From assembly GCF_018336155.1 (NCBI RefSeq), contig NZ_JAGYHF010000004.1, positions 1 to 64,000 on the forward strand: a DNA stretch of 64,000 bases, given 5' to 3'. Made by a program: the position numbers and the translations under genes. This document shows, piece after piece, positions 46,174-55,273 of the stretch; positions within the stretch are counted from its first letter, which is position 1, and the number at the start of each line of letters is the position of its first letter. The DNA is from Pseudomonas rustica. GTDB taxonomy: Bacteria > Pseudomonadota > Gammaproteobacteria > Pseudomonadales > Pseudomonadaceae. Under the pieces are notes generated by a model. The model did no database searches. It was given only the letters and a program-made list of their open reading frames with translations, and was not told the DNA's origin.

Positions 46174-47004
46174 GCTTGCTCGCGAAAGCGGAATGTCTAT
46201 GCCGAAGATGTTGCCTGGCCCACCGCCTTCGCGAGCAAGCTCAGCTCCCACAAGGATTTGAGGAGTGTTCGCAAATTTGTGGACGGCCTAAAAACCCTGT
46301 AGGAGCGAGCCTGCTCGCGAAAGCGGAGTGTCTGTGCCGAAGATGTTGCCTGACCCACCGCCTTCGCGAGCAAGCTCAGCTCCTACAAAGATTTGTGGGG
46401 TGATCGGGGATTTGTGTACGGCCAAGAACCCTGTAGGAGTGAGCCTGCTCACGAAAGCGGTGTGTCTGTGCCGAAGATGTTGCCTGACCCAAAGCAATCG
46501 CCAGCAGGCTAGCTCCCACAGGGATTTGTGGGGTGTTCGGGATCTTCGGTACGACCGAGCCCCATGTAGGAGCTGAGCTTGCTCGCGAAAGCGGTGAATC
46601 TGTACCGGAGATGGTGACTGACCCACCGCTTTCGCGAGCAAGCTCAGCTCCTACAAAGATTTGTGGGGTGATCGGGGATTTGTGTACGGCCAAGAACCCT
46701 GTAGGAGTGAGCCTGCTCGCGAAAGCGGGGTGTCTGTGCCGGTGATGGTGATTGACCCAAAGCAATCGCCAGCAGGCTAGCTCCCACAGGGTTTTGTGGG
46801 GTGTTCGGGATCTTCGGTACGACCGAGCCCCATGTAGGAGCTGAGCTTGCTCGCGAAAGCGGTGGATCTGTACCGGAGATGGTGACTGACCCACCGCTTT
46901 CGCGAGCAAGCTCAGCTCCTACAATGATTTGTGGGCTGTTCGGGGATTTGCATACGACCGAGACCCCTGTGGGAGCCGGGCTTGCCCGCGAAGGCGGCGG
47001 TGGG
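46160..47004. repeat. REPIN array with nearly identical 268-bp duplication
   Basis: About 845 bp of alternating REP cores fill the gap 46174-47028. The segment beginning CTCCTACAAAGATTTGTGGG at about 46380 recurs almost unchanged at about 46648 (268 bp on), and CCCACAGGGATTTTGTGGGG-type spacers at about 46516 recur at about 46784. That marks a recent tandem duplication of two REPINs. No gene supported. Confidence 0.92.
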
Positions 47005-47028
47005 TTCAACATCGCACCCGGCTGCGTA

Positions 47029-47844
47029 TCAGAACTTTTCCGCCACACGCCGATACGGATAATTCGGATCCTTGTACTTGCCCGCCTTCTGCCGCTTCGG
47101 CAGTTCGACCTTCTCGCGCTTCACATCCTCATAAGGAATGCGACTCAGCACATCAGTGATGATATTCAGCCGAGCCCGACGCTTGTCATTCGAATCCGCC
47201 ACCAGCCAAGGCGCATGCTCGGTATCGGAATGTTTGAACATCTCATCCCGCGCCCGCGAATAATCGTACCAGCGGCTGTAGGATTTCAGATCCATCGGCG
47301 TCAGTTTCCAGATCTTGCGACCGTCATTGATCCGCGCTTCCAGCCGCCGCGTCTGCTCTTCCGGGCTCACTTCCAGCCAATACTTCAGCAAAATCACCCC
47401 GGACTGCACGATCGCATGCTCAACCCACGGGATCGACTTGAGAAACTTGTCCGCCTGCTCATCCGTGCAAAAGCCCATCACCCGCTCGACACCGGCGCGG
47501 TTGTACCAACTGCGGTCGAAGATCACCACTTCCCCCGCCGCCGGCAGATAAGGCAAATAACGCTGCACATGCATCTGGCTCTTCTCGCGATCCGTCGGCG
47601 CCGGCAGCGCCACCACGCGGAAAACCCGCGGGCTCACACGCTCAGTCAGCGCCTTGATCGTTCCGCCCTTCCCCGCGCCATCACGCCCTTCAAAAACAAT
47701 ACAAACCTTTACGCCCTCGGCGATCACCCATTCCTGCAACTTGACCAGCTCAACGTGCAGTTTGCGCAGTTGCTCAAGGTAATCCTTGTTTTTCAGCTTC
47801 GGACTTTCAGGCGCCTTGGCGTCCTTCTTTTTGTCTTTTGCCAT
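47029..47844 (-). CDS. ppk2: Polyphosphate kinase 2
   Basis: This 271-residue protein has the PPK2 P-loop EGRDGAGKGGTIKAL, lid module DRSWYNRAGVERVMGFC and the region YDYSRARDEMFKHSDTEHAP. PPK2 class I enzymes use polyphosphate to phosphorylate GDP/ADP, and the length fits class I. ATG 47844 with GAGGG upstream; residues upstream of it in the frame are unrelated. Basic/acidic N-terminus MAKDKKKDAKAPESPK is usual. Monocistronic, convergent with a REPIN array. Confidence 0.93.
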   Translation of the reverse strand: MAKDKKKDAKAPESPKLKNKDYLEQLRKLHVELVKLQEWVIAEGVKVCIVFEGRDGAGKGGTIKALTERVSPRVFRVVALPAPTDREKSQMHVQRYLPYLPAAGEVVIFDRSWYNRAGVERVMGFCTDEQADKFLKSIPWVEHAIVQSGVILLKYWLEVSPEEQTRRLEARINDGRKIWKLTPMDLKSYSRWYDYSRARDEMFKHSDTEHAPWLVADSNDKRRARLNIITDVLSRIPYEDVKREKVELPKRQKAGKYKDPNYPYRRVAEKF

Positions 47845-48034
47845 GACCCGGCCCTCTCGAATGAATGCAGAAACAGAATGTTTATTGACGACACACACCA
47901 GACACGTGAGGTTAGTTCATGACCTGCTGTTTGCCATCGCCGGGTAAAAAGCAAAATTGCCATGTGTTTCCTTCGTTCTTTCCTGCGTCGCACTGTTCAT
48001 TCATTGCCCGCCCTTGCCTGTCTGGAGTTTTTCG

Positions 48035-50161
48035 ATGCCGTCGCCAAAATCCCTGCCCACTGCCCTGCTGGGCCTGGCCCTTGCCTGTCCGGCGATGGCC
48101 GAGACTCAAGGTCTGGAACTGGGGCAAGTGCTGATTTCGGCCGATGAGCAGCGCGGTTCGGATGCGTCGGTTGAAGAAGCCAAAGAGCGCCTCGAGCAAG
48201 TGCCCGGCGGCACCAACGTGGTCGATATGCGCCAACCGTTGCAGGGCCGCGTCTCGAGTAATCAGGATGTGCTGGCCTATCAACCGGGCGTTTACGCGCA
48301 GTCGGCAGGCAACGAAGGCGTGAAGATTTCCGTGCGTGGTTCGGGCATCAATCGCGCGCCGGGCGCCCACGCCTCGGGCCTTTACACCATGCTCGACGGC
48401 CTGCCGCTGACCGGCCCCGGCGGCACGCCTTACGAATTGCTCGAACCGCTGTGGGTCGATCACGTTGAAGTGCTGCGCGGCGCCAACGGTTTCGACCGTG
48501 GCTCACTGGCCCTCGGCGGCGCCATCGATTACGTCAGCCACACCGGCTACAACGCGCCGAAACTGCAAGTGCGCTACGCCACTGGCAGCCACGGCTATCA
48601 GCAGCGTCAGGTCAGTTCCGGGCAAGTGCTCGGCGACTTCGACTACTACGTGTCGCTGACCGATTCCAACGCCGACGGCTATCAGGATCACACCGCCAGC
48701 GAAAGCAAAGGCGTGATCGCCAACTTCGGTTATCGCTTCAACCCGAACCTGGAAACGCGCTTCTACATCCGTTACCGCGAAACCGACAACGACCTCGCCG
48801 GCCGCGTAACCAAGCACTCCATCGAACACGATCCGCGCGCGGCCAATCCGTCTTACGTGGCGCGCGACGACAGCCGCAAGCAACCGGGCAGCACCTTCAT
48901 CGGCAACAAAACCACCTTCTACATCGACGACGACTCAAGCATCCAGACCGGCCTCGTCTACCACGACTACCCGATGGATCTGCGTGAAGGCCCGAACCGT
49001 TTGAAAGTCGCCTACACCGACGTCAGCGGCACCTTCGACTACAAACGTCGCGACACGATCTTCGGCATGGAAAGCCGCAGCAACGTCGGCCTGCGCGTGA
49101 CCAAACACCTGCCCAATGACGGCGCCAGTGAATTCGTGCGCATTCCCACCGGCAACACCACCGGGTATGCGCCGGGCACAAAAATGCGCGATTTCACTTA
49201 TCAGGGTTCGGACACCGTGCTGCACTTCGGCAACGACCTGGAAATCGCCAACGACCTGTGGCTGACCACCGGCCTCGCCGCCATCTACACCCGCCGCGAA
49301 AGCGACGTGACCTATCCGCAAAGCGGTGGCAAAACCAGCATGAACGACTGGGACTACGCGCCGCGCCTCGGCCTGCGCTACCAGATCAACCCGGATCTGC
49401 AAGTGTTCGGCAACCTCAGCCGCTCCGTCGAAGCGCCGCACCCATGGTCGCTGATCTACAGCTCCAACGTGCGCTTCCCTGCCGGCAATGGCGCCTCGAC
49501 GGGTACGCAAAAAGACCCGATCAAGCTGCAGAACCAGACCGCGACCACGCTGGAGCTCGGCGGGCGTGGCGACAGCGCCATCGGCGAATGGAGCCTGGCG
49601 TGGTACTACGCGCAGGTGCGACATGAACTGCTTTCAGTGCTGCCGGATGCGAACGCCGTCACGCCGTATGAGTTGAACGCCAGCCCGACCGTGCACCAGG
49701 GCGTTGAAGCGAGCCTCAACAGCAAACTCTGGTCGGCTGCCGATGGTCGCCAGTTGAGCCTGCGTCAGGCATACACCTTCAGCGATTTCCACTATCGCGA
49801 CGACGACCGCTTCGGCGACAACCGCTTGCCGGGCCTGCCGATGCATTACTACCAAGGCGAATTGCGTTACGACTGGCCGCAGGGGTTCTTTGCGGCGGTG
49901 AACACGCAACTGGTGTCGAAAGTTGCCGTGGATTACGCGGACAGCTACTACGCCGATCCGTACGCACTGTTCGGCGCAACGCTCGGCTACAACGCGCCGA
50001 AAGGAGACTGGCAGGGTTGGGTCGACATGCGCAATCTGACCAACAAACACTACGCCGCGACGGTCACGCCGGGGTATGACGACAAAGGTCAGGATGCCGC
50101 GCGGTCGACGCCGGGCGAAGGCATGGGGGTTTACGTCGGGGTTTCGTGGAGCCTGCTGTAA
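48035..50161 (+). CDS. TonB-dependent outer-membrane receptor
   Basis: ATG 48035 with TGGAG upstream gives a signal peptide (MPSPKSLPTALLGLALACPA, cut near AMAETQ). The 708-residue protein has the plug domain (about 45-165; SVRGSGINRAPGAHASGLYT, VEVLRGANGFDRGSLALGGA) and a 22-strand barrel ending in a hydrophobic residue after GVSWS. It imports a scarce or large substrate with TonB-ExbBD energy. There is no long N-terminal signalling domain for a FecIR-type pair. It lies directly upstream of, and in the same direction as, the flavin monooxygenase set, separated by the oppositely directed LysR gene. Ligand unknown; an organosulfur compound is inferred from neighbours. Confidence 0.9.
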   Translation: MPSPKSLPTALLGLALACPAMAETQGLELGQVLISADEQRGSDASVEEAKERLEQVPGGTNVVDMRQPLQGRVSSNQDVLAYQPGVYAQSAGNEGVKISVRGSGINRAPGAHASGLYTMLDGLPLTGPGGTPYELLEPLWVDHVEVLRGANGFDRGSLALGGAIDYVSHTGYNAPKLQVRYATGSHGYQQRQVSSGQVLGDFDYYVSLTDSNADGYQDHTASESKGVIANFGYRFNPNLETRFYIRYRETDNDLAGRVTKHSIEHDPRAANPSYVARDDSRKQPGSTFIGNKTTFYIDDDSSIQTGLVYHDYPMDLREGPNRLKVAYTDVSGTFDYKRRDTIFGMESRSNVGLRVTKHLPNDGASEFVRIPTGNTTGYAPGTKMRDFTYQGSDTVLHFGNDLEIANDLWLTTGLAAIYTRRESDVTYPQSGGKTSMNDWDYAPRLGLRYQINPDLQVFGNLSRSVEAPHPWSLIYSSNVRFPAGNGASTGTQKDPIKLQNQTATTLELGGRGDSAIGEWSLAWYYAQVRHELLSVLPDANAVTPYELNASPTVHQGVEASLNSKLWSAADGRQLSLRQAYTFSDFHYRDDDRFGDNRLPGLPMHYYQGELRYDWPQGFFAAVNTQLVSKVAVDYADSYYADPYALFGATLGYNAPKGDWQGWVDMRNLTNKHYAATVTPGYDDKGQDAARSTPGEGMGVYVGVSWSLL

Positions 50162-50170
50162 AGCCGAGCG

Positions 50171-51085
50171 TCAAGCCAGCGCACATTGCCTGACCAGATC
50201 GCGCATCCATTGCAGACCTTCGTCGGCATCGAATCGCGTGTGCCAGCAGACGATCAGCTCCGGCTCGGGAAACTCGATGGGCGGCGCGTGGCAGCTGAGT
50301 TTGTAAGCCTTGGCAAACGCCTGTGCGATGGGGCTCGGCAGATTGCAGATGTAGCCGGTTTGCGAAGCGATCACCGGCATCGCCATGAAATTCTGCACCA
50401 CCGCACCAATCGGTCGGCGCAACGACTGCGCCGCCAAGGTGCGGTCGATGATGTTGCCGCCGCGCTCGTGCATGCTGATCACCACGTGCGGGCGCTCCAG
50501 ATACAACGCCATCGGGAAACGCCCGGCCTTCAGGCCTTCGCGCTGCCAGATCAGGGTCTGCAACTGCACGGTGGCGAGTTTCTCACTGCGCACGCCGGCG
50601 CCGAGCACGGCGGGTGTGTTGATCATCAGATCAATCGCCCCGCTCTCCAGCATCAACGACAGCGCCAACGGATCCGGCAACGGCACGACTTCGATGACGA
50701 CCCCGGCGGCCGTGGTACTGATGTGCTGGAGCAATTTCGGCAAGATCATGAACTCGACAAAATCCCCCGCCGCAATCCGAAAGGTTCGTTGCGTGGTGCC
50801 CGGTGAGAACGTGCTACCGCCCTGCAACACTTGATCGATCTTCTCCAGCGCCTCACGCACCGGGCCGATGATTTCGGTGGCCCGCGAGGTTGGCAGCAGG
50901 CCAGTGCGCCCCAGCACAAACAACTCGTCGCCCATGCGCTCACGCAACCGGCGCAAGGCATGGCTGACGGCGGACTGACTCAAGGCCAGACGCTCGCTGG
51001 CGCGGGTCACGCTTTGGGTTTCCCAGAGCGTGAGAAACACCACCAGCAGGTTCAGGTCGAGTGTGCGGATATTAATATTGTGCAT
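50171..51085 (-). CDS. LysR family regulator of the monooxygenase cluster
   Basis: This 304-residue protein opens RTLDLNLLVVFLTLWETQSV with ERLALSQSAVSHALRRLRER, the NodD/NahR-type LysR HTH, and has an effector domain with PDPLALSLMLESGAIDLMIN. Proteins of this type often sense aromatic or other small-molecule inducers. The LLM monooxygenase gene starts 83 bp away on the other strand, and the TonB receptor ends 9 bp behind the LysR stop. It is the likely regulator of both. Confidence 0.87.
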   Translation of the reverse strand: MHNINIRTLDLNLLVVFLTLWETQSVTRASERLALSQSAVSHALRRLRERMGDELFVLGRTGLLPTSRATEIIGPVREALEKIDQVLQGGSTFSPGTTQRTFRIAAGDFVEFMILPKLLQHISTTAAGVVIEVVPLPDPLALSLMLESGAIDLMINTPAVLGAGVRSEKLATVQLQTLIWQREGLKAGRFPMALYLERPHVVISMHERGGNIIDRTLAAQSLRRPIGAVVQNFMAMPVIASQTGYICNLPSPIAQAFAKAYKLSCHAPPIEFPEPELIVCWHTRFDADEGLQWMRDLVRQCALA

Positions 51086-51168
51086 ACCGGCAATGTTACC
51101 TATTCATTTTACTCAGCGTAAAGCCTTTGATGAAGTGCACCCATCGTTCACCTGACGGGAGCCTCACA

Positions 51169-52236
51169 ATGAATAATAAAGTCCCCCTGAGCATGGGCTG
51201 GTTCTGTCCAACCCTCGGCGACACCAGCGCTTTTGGTGACCCAAGCCAAGACATTCCACGCTCGCTGGAACACTTCGAGCGCGTGGCCATCGCGGCCGAA
51301 AACGCCGGTTTCGACTACATGCTGATTCCGGTCAGCGCTATTTGCTGGGATGCCTGGATGGTCGCCGCGTTTCTCGCCTCGCGCACCAAACACCTGAAAA
51401 TGCTCGCCGCGCTCAAGCCTGGCTACATCCACCCGGTGGCTCAGGCAAAAATGATCGCGACCTTCGATCAGATGTCCCAGGGCCGCATTTACCTCAACCT
51501 GATTGCCGGCGTCAGCGACAAAGACGCTGTCGCCGAAGGCCAGTTTGCGGAAAAAGAACAGCGCTACGATCAGCTCCTTGAAGAAGTCGAGTTGATGAAG
51601 CGCCTGTGGACTGAACAGGACGTCGAGCACAACGGCAAATACTTCCAGGTAAACGGGCCGAAAATCATACCGTCGACGTTCCAGCAACCGCACCCGCCCT
51701 TCTTCCTTGGCGGCGGCTCGGAGCAGGCGGCGGAGATTTCAGCCAAGCACTCGTCAGTGCACCTGTTCTGGGGCGATTACCCAGAGCGCATCGCCGGGCA
51801 GATCATCGAAATGCGCGCCCGCGCGGCCAAATACGGTCGTGAAGATGAACTGCAATTCGCCATGCGCTTGCAGATCATCTGCCGCGAAAACGAAGACGAC
51901 GCTTGGGCCGCCGCAGACGCGCTGATTGCCGGTGCAGAAAACTCGGCACTGGCCGCCGCCGTGCAAATGGCGGCAAAAAGCAACTCGGTCGCCAGCCAGC
52001 GAGCGGCTGAATTGTCGAAAACCGTCGGGCGCAAAATGACCCCGCACCTGTGGACTGGCATCACCGAAGTCCGCCCGGGCGCTGGCGTTGCAGTGGTCGG
52101 CAATCCCCAGCAAGTCGCCGCGCAACTGATGGAATTTGTCGAGGCCGGCTGCACCGGCTTCTGCCTCTCGGGTTATCCGCATCATGAAGAGGCTGAGCGC
52201 TTCGGCCGCCTGGTCATGCCATTGCTGTGCCCGTGA
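51169..52236 (+). CDS. SsuD-like LLM-class FMNH2-dependent monooxygenase
   Basis: This 355-residue luciferase-like TIM-barrel protein aligns with E. coli SsuD by eye: GWFCPTLGD (N-terminus), LIPVSAICWDAW with Cys59 at SsuD Cys54, HPVAQAKMIATFDQMSQGR, PPFFLGGGSEQAAE, TGITEVRPGAGVAVVG with Arg302 (SsuD Arg297) and SGYPHHEEAERFG with Tyr336 (SsuD Tyr331). The R-x-H pair of SsuD (Arg226, His228) is MRLQ here: Arg233 is kept and His becomes Gln235. SsuD cleaves alkanesulfonates to aldehyde and sulfite with FMNH2 and O2. The swap suggests a different substrate or chemistry. A flavin reductase follows 89 bp on, and GGGAG precedes ATG. Confidence 0.86.
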   Translation: MNNKVPLSMGWFCPTLGDTSAFGDPSQDIPRSLEHFERVAIAAENAGFDYMLIPVSAICWDAWMVAAFLASRTKHLKMLAALKPGYIHPVAQAKMIATFDQMSQGRIYLNLIAGVSDKDAVAEGQFAEKEQRYDQLLEEVELMKRLWTEQDVEHNGKYFQVNGPKIIPSTFQQPHPPFFLGGGSEQAAEISAKHSSVHLFWGDYPERIAGQIIEMRARAAKYGREDELQFAMRLQIICRENEDDAWAAADALIAGAENSALAAAVQMAAKSNSVASQRAAELSKTVGRKMTPHLWTGITEVRPGAGVAVVGNPQQVAAQLMEFVEAGCTGFCLSGYPHHEEAERFGRLVMPLLCP

Positions 52237-52325
52237 ATCACTGAAGCTCTGCCTTTGAAGCATGCGTGTTTGTCAGAACAACAATAAATTCGCCCCGATA
52301 CGTTGGCGGCGATGGAGTACCCAGC

Positions 52326-53318
52326 ATGAACAATACGAATTTTGACCCAAGACAGTTCCGCCAGGCCCTCGGCGCCTTCACCACCGGCGTCACCATCGTC
52401 ACCACGCGCGGCGCCGACGGCCAGGACTACGGCTTGACCGCGAACAGTTTCAATTCGGTATCGATTGACCCGCCGATGGTGCTCTGGAGCCTGAACAAGG
52501 ACTCGACCTCCGCCCACGCGTTCACCGCGTCCGAATACTTCGCCGTGCACATTCTGGCCACCGATCAGGAACACCTGTCGAACCTGTTCGCCAAGCGCGG
52601 CGTCGACAAATTCGCCGGGCTCACCACCGGTCGCGGCCCCGACGGCATTCCCCTGCTGGAAGGCTGTTCGGCACGTTTTCAGTGCCGCACCACCTACCAA
52701 TATGAAGGTGGCGACCACGTCATTCTGGTCGGCGAAGTGCTCGCCTTCGACCGCTTCGATACCCCGCCGCTGGTGTTTCATGGCGGTGGTTACCGGCGCC
52801 TGATGCAGCCAGCGCCAGCGGTGGACAACAGCGTTTACGGCGAGAACTGGCTGGGCTTCCTGCTCGGTCGCGCCTACTACCAGATGCAATTGCCGATTCG
52901 TCAGCAACTCAAGACGATGGGCATGAGTGATCTGGATTTCGAACTGCTGGGCATGCTCAGCTTCGGCGAAGGTAAAACCCTGACGCAGCTGCGGCGCCTG
53001 TTCGAATTCGTTGGCAAGCACCTGCCCCGCGAGCACCTCGACCTGTGGGTCGACAAGGGCTTGCTAACGCTGGAGGCATCTGACGAAGAATCGGAGCGCA
53101 TCTACTTCACCGAGTCCGGACGGCAACTGACCATCCAGTGGCTGGCGTTCGCCAAAGCGGCAGAAATGAGCGCCCTCGAATCACTCGACTACGAAGAAGC
53201 CCAGCAGTTGAAATTGCTCATCGGCCGGGTCATTCAGCACACAGGCGAAACCCTGCCGGAGCACTGGCGCAAGGAAAACATCTGGCAGGACAACAATCTC
53301 TGGCAGCAACCCGGCTAA
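52326..53318 (+). CDS. Two-domain flavin reductase (C1-HpaH-like)
   Basis: This 330-residue protein has an N-terminal flavin reductase domain (about 10-165: QALGAFTTGVTIVTTRGADG, LTANSFNSVSIDPPMVLWSL, VHILATDQEHLSNLFAKRG). A second domain of about 140 residues (about 185-325) has MSDLDFELLGMLSFGEGKTL, LRRLFEFVGKHL and KGLLTLEAS, a MarR-like winged helix. The same order and length occur in C1, the reductase of p-hydroxyphenylacetate hydroxylase of Acinetobacter, where the C-terminal domain restrains activity until the substrate binds. I infer a substrate-sensing reductase supplying reduced flavin to the upstream monooxygenase. Confidence 0.86.
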   Translation: MNNTNFDPRQFRQALGAFTTGVTIVTTRGADGQDYGLTANSFNSVSIDPPMVLWSLNKDSTSAHAFTASEYFAVHILATDQEHLSNLFAKRGVDKFAGLTTGRGPDGIPLLEGCSARFQCRTTYQYEGGDHVILVGEVLAFDRFDTPPLVFHGGGYRRLMQPAPAVDNSVYGENWLGFLLGRAYYQMQLPIRQQLKTMGMSDLDFELLGMLSFGEGKTLTQLRRLFEFVGKHLPREHLDLWVDKGLLTLEASDEESERIYFTESGRQLTIQWLAFAKAAEMSALESLDYEEAQQLKLLIGRVIQHTGETLPEHWRKENIWQDNNLWQQPG

Positions 53319-53409
53319 GCGTTTATTGCCATGGCCAATGCGCGCCGCACACGCGCGCATTGGCAGCGTTCAACAATAAAAACAACGCACGCCAAGAGGT
53401 CATCCAACG

Positions 53410-54798
53410 ATGTCCAGCACAAACGGTTTCCAGGCCAGCACCGTCACCTCCTCGCCCGTGGAACTCACCCATCGTGGGCAGGCTTATTACACGGTCAGCG
53501 TTCTGCTGATCGCCTATGTTTTTTCGATCATGGATCGGCAGATCCTCACGCTGCTGGTCGGCCCGATTCAGCATTCGTTGCAGGTCAACGACAGTTGGAT
53601 GGGGGTTCTCCACGGTTTTACCTTCGCGGCGTTTTACTCACTGGTCGGGCTGCCGATTGCGCGCCTGATCGACCGTGGTAATCGTCCGTTGGTGATCACC
53701 GTCGGCATCGGTTTGTGGTGTCTGGCCACGGCGGCCGGTGGGCTGGCAACCGAGTTCTGGCATCTGCTGCTGGCGCGCATTGGCGTGGCGGTTGGCGAGG
53801 CGGTGCTGTTGCCGGGCGCGGTGTCGCTGATCAGCGATTTGTTCACCCCGCACAATCGCGGACGTGCGCTCGGCGTGTTCGGCATGGGCGCCTCGTTCGG
53901 TGCCGGCGCCGGCTTGCTCGCCACCGGACTGGTGCTTGGCTACTTCACCGCGCACCCACTGACCTTGCCGTGGCTGGGCTTGCTGCAACCGTGGCAGACC
54001 ACGCTAATGTCGATCGGCCTGCCGGGCCTGCTCGTCCTGGTGCTGATGATCGGTGTGCCAGAACCGCGTCTGCGTAAGAACGCGATGGGGCTCAGCCCGA
54101 CCGTGCGCGTGGAGATTCCGCTGCGCGAGGTGCTGGCCTATCTGCGCGAAAACCGCCGCACCTTTACCGCGATTTTCCTTGGTGCCGGCTGCTTCTACAC
54201 CGCCGTCTACGGCAGCGGCAGTTGGGTGCCGACCTACTTTGTCCGCGAGTTCGGCTGGAGCTATGCGCGCATCGGCGCCTTGATGGGCGCGATCATGTGC
54301 GTGTGCGGCCCGATCGGTGTGATCTTCGCCAGTTGGTTGGGTGAATACTGGCGCAATCGCGGCGTGACCAACGCCAACCTGCGCATCGCCGTGATCGCCA
54401 GCGTGCTGCTCGCCCTCGTTAGTATTCCGCTGTTGATGGCTTCAAGCGTCGAACGCGCAGTGCCCTTTCTGGTGCTGGCGGCGACCCTGTGGACTTGCCT
54501 GTTCGGCGTCGGTGCAGCGCTGATCGTCGAAGTCGCACCGGCGCCGATGCGCGGCCAGTTCATGGCCATGTACACCGGCGCACTGAGCCTGCTGGGCGCC
54601 GGCTGCGGGCCGGTGATGGTCGGCGTGCTGACCGACTACGTGTTCAAGGATCCGAACGCTATCAAGTTTTCGATTCTTTGCGTCGTGCTGTTCGGTTGCA
54701 GCCTCGCCGCGCTGGTGTTTTACAGCGCCCTGCGCAGCATCCGGCACACCGCGCAAAACGCCCTGCAATGGCAATCCGGATCAATCGCTCAGCCCTGA
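53410..54798 (+). CDS. MFS transporter of the monooxygenase cluster
   Basis: This 462-residue protein has twelve TM helices; motif A-like loop ARLIDRGNRPLV, YVFSIMDRQILTLLVGPIQH in TM1 and LISDLFTPHNRGRALGVFG. The pattern is that of spinster/hexuronate-type MFS symporters such as those for sugars or organic acids and anions. In this operon it probably carries the substrate of the monooxygenase or its product across the inner membrane. It is 91 bp from the flavin reductase and 31 bp before the GFA gene. Confidence 0.89.
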   Translation: MSSTNGFQASTVTSSPVELTHRGQAYYTVSVLLIAYVFSIMDRQILTLLVGPIQHSLQVNDSWMGVLHGFTFAAFYSLVGLPIARLIDRGNRPLVITVGIGLWCLATAAGGLATEFWHLLLARIGVAVGEAVLLPGAVSLISDLFTPHNRGRALGVFGMGASFGAGAGLLATGLVLGYFTAHPLTLPWLGLLQPWQTTLMSIGLPGLLVLVLMIGVPEPRLRKNAMGLSPTVRVEIPLREVLAYLRENRRTFTAIFLGAGCFYTAVYGSGSWVPTYFVREFGWSYARIGALMGAIMCVCGPIGVIFASWLGEYWRNRGVTNANLRIAVIASVLLALVSIPLLMASSVERAVPFLVLAATLWTCLFGVGAALIVEVAPAPMRGQFMAMYTGALSLLGAGCGPVMVGVLTDYVFKDPNAIKFSILCVVLFGCSLAALVFYSALRSIRHTAQNALQWQSGSIAQP

Positions 54799-54829
54799 TT
54801 CTTTCCCCCGACCCAAAGAGACTTTAACC

Positions 54830-55243
54830 ATGAGCACCCTTAATGGCAGCTGCCTGTGCGGCAATGTTCAGTATTCGACCCTCGCCGCCCCGTTGGTGAC
54901 CGCTGTATGTCATTGCACGGACTGCCAAAAACAATCGGGCAGCGCGTTTTCCATCAACGTCGTGGTGCCCGCCGAGGGCTTCGAAGTTGAGGGCCTCAGT
55001 CTTAGCAGTTTCGCCAGCGATGGCGGCAGCGGCATGCCCGTGCGGCGTTTCTTCTGTGGCGCCTGCGGCTCTGCGCTGTACAGCGAAGTGGCGACGATGC
55101 CCGGCCTGTTTGTCATCAAGGCCGGCACGCTCAGCGACCCGTCCGTGGTGCAACCGGCGATGCATCTGTGGTGCCGATCAGCGCAGCCGTGGGTGGCCAT
55201 CGACCGCGCCTTGCCGTGTTTCGAGCAAGCACCGACCGATTGA
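54830..55243 (+). CDS. GFA family protein, copy 2 (in the monooxygenase cluster)
   Basis: This 137-residue protein has the zinc-binding GFA pattern: GSCLCGNVQY, VCHCTDCQKQSGSAFS and RFFCGACGSALYSE. Its place between the MFS and YeiH genes suggests it handles an aldehyde or a glutathione adduct released by the monooxygenase, but this is inference. It is clearly a different protein from copy 1 at 26752. Confidence 0.87.
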   Translation: MSTLNGSCLCGNVQYSTLAAPLVTAVCHCTDCQKQSGSAFSINVVVPAEGFEVEGLSLSSFASDGGSGMPVRRFFCGACGSALYSEVATMPGLFVIKAGTLSDPSVVQPAMHLWCRSAQPWVAIDRALPCFEQAPTD

Positions 55244-55273
55244 CGCGAGCACTTTTTCGGGAACGTGACAGAC

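Noticed and set aside
46160..47004. CRISPR-like regular repeats
   Set aside because: The repeats are inverted REP cores in alternating orientation with non-unique spacers, and no cas genes are present.
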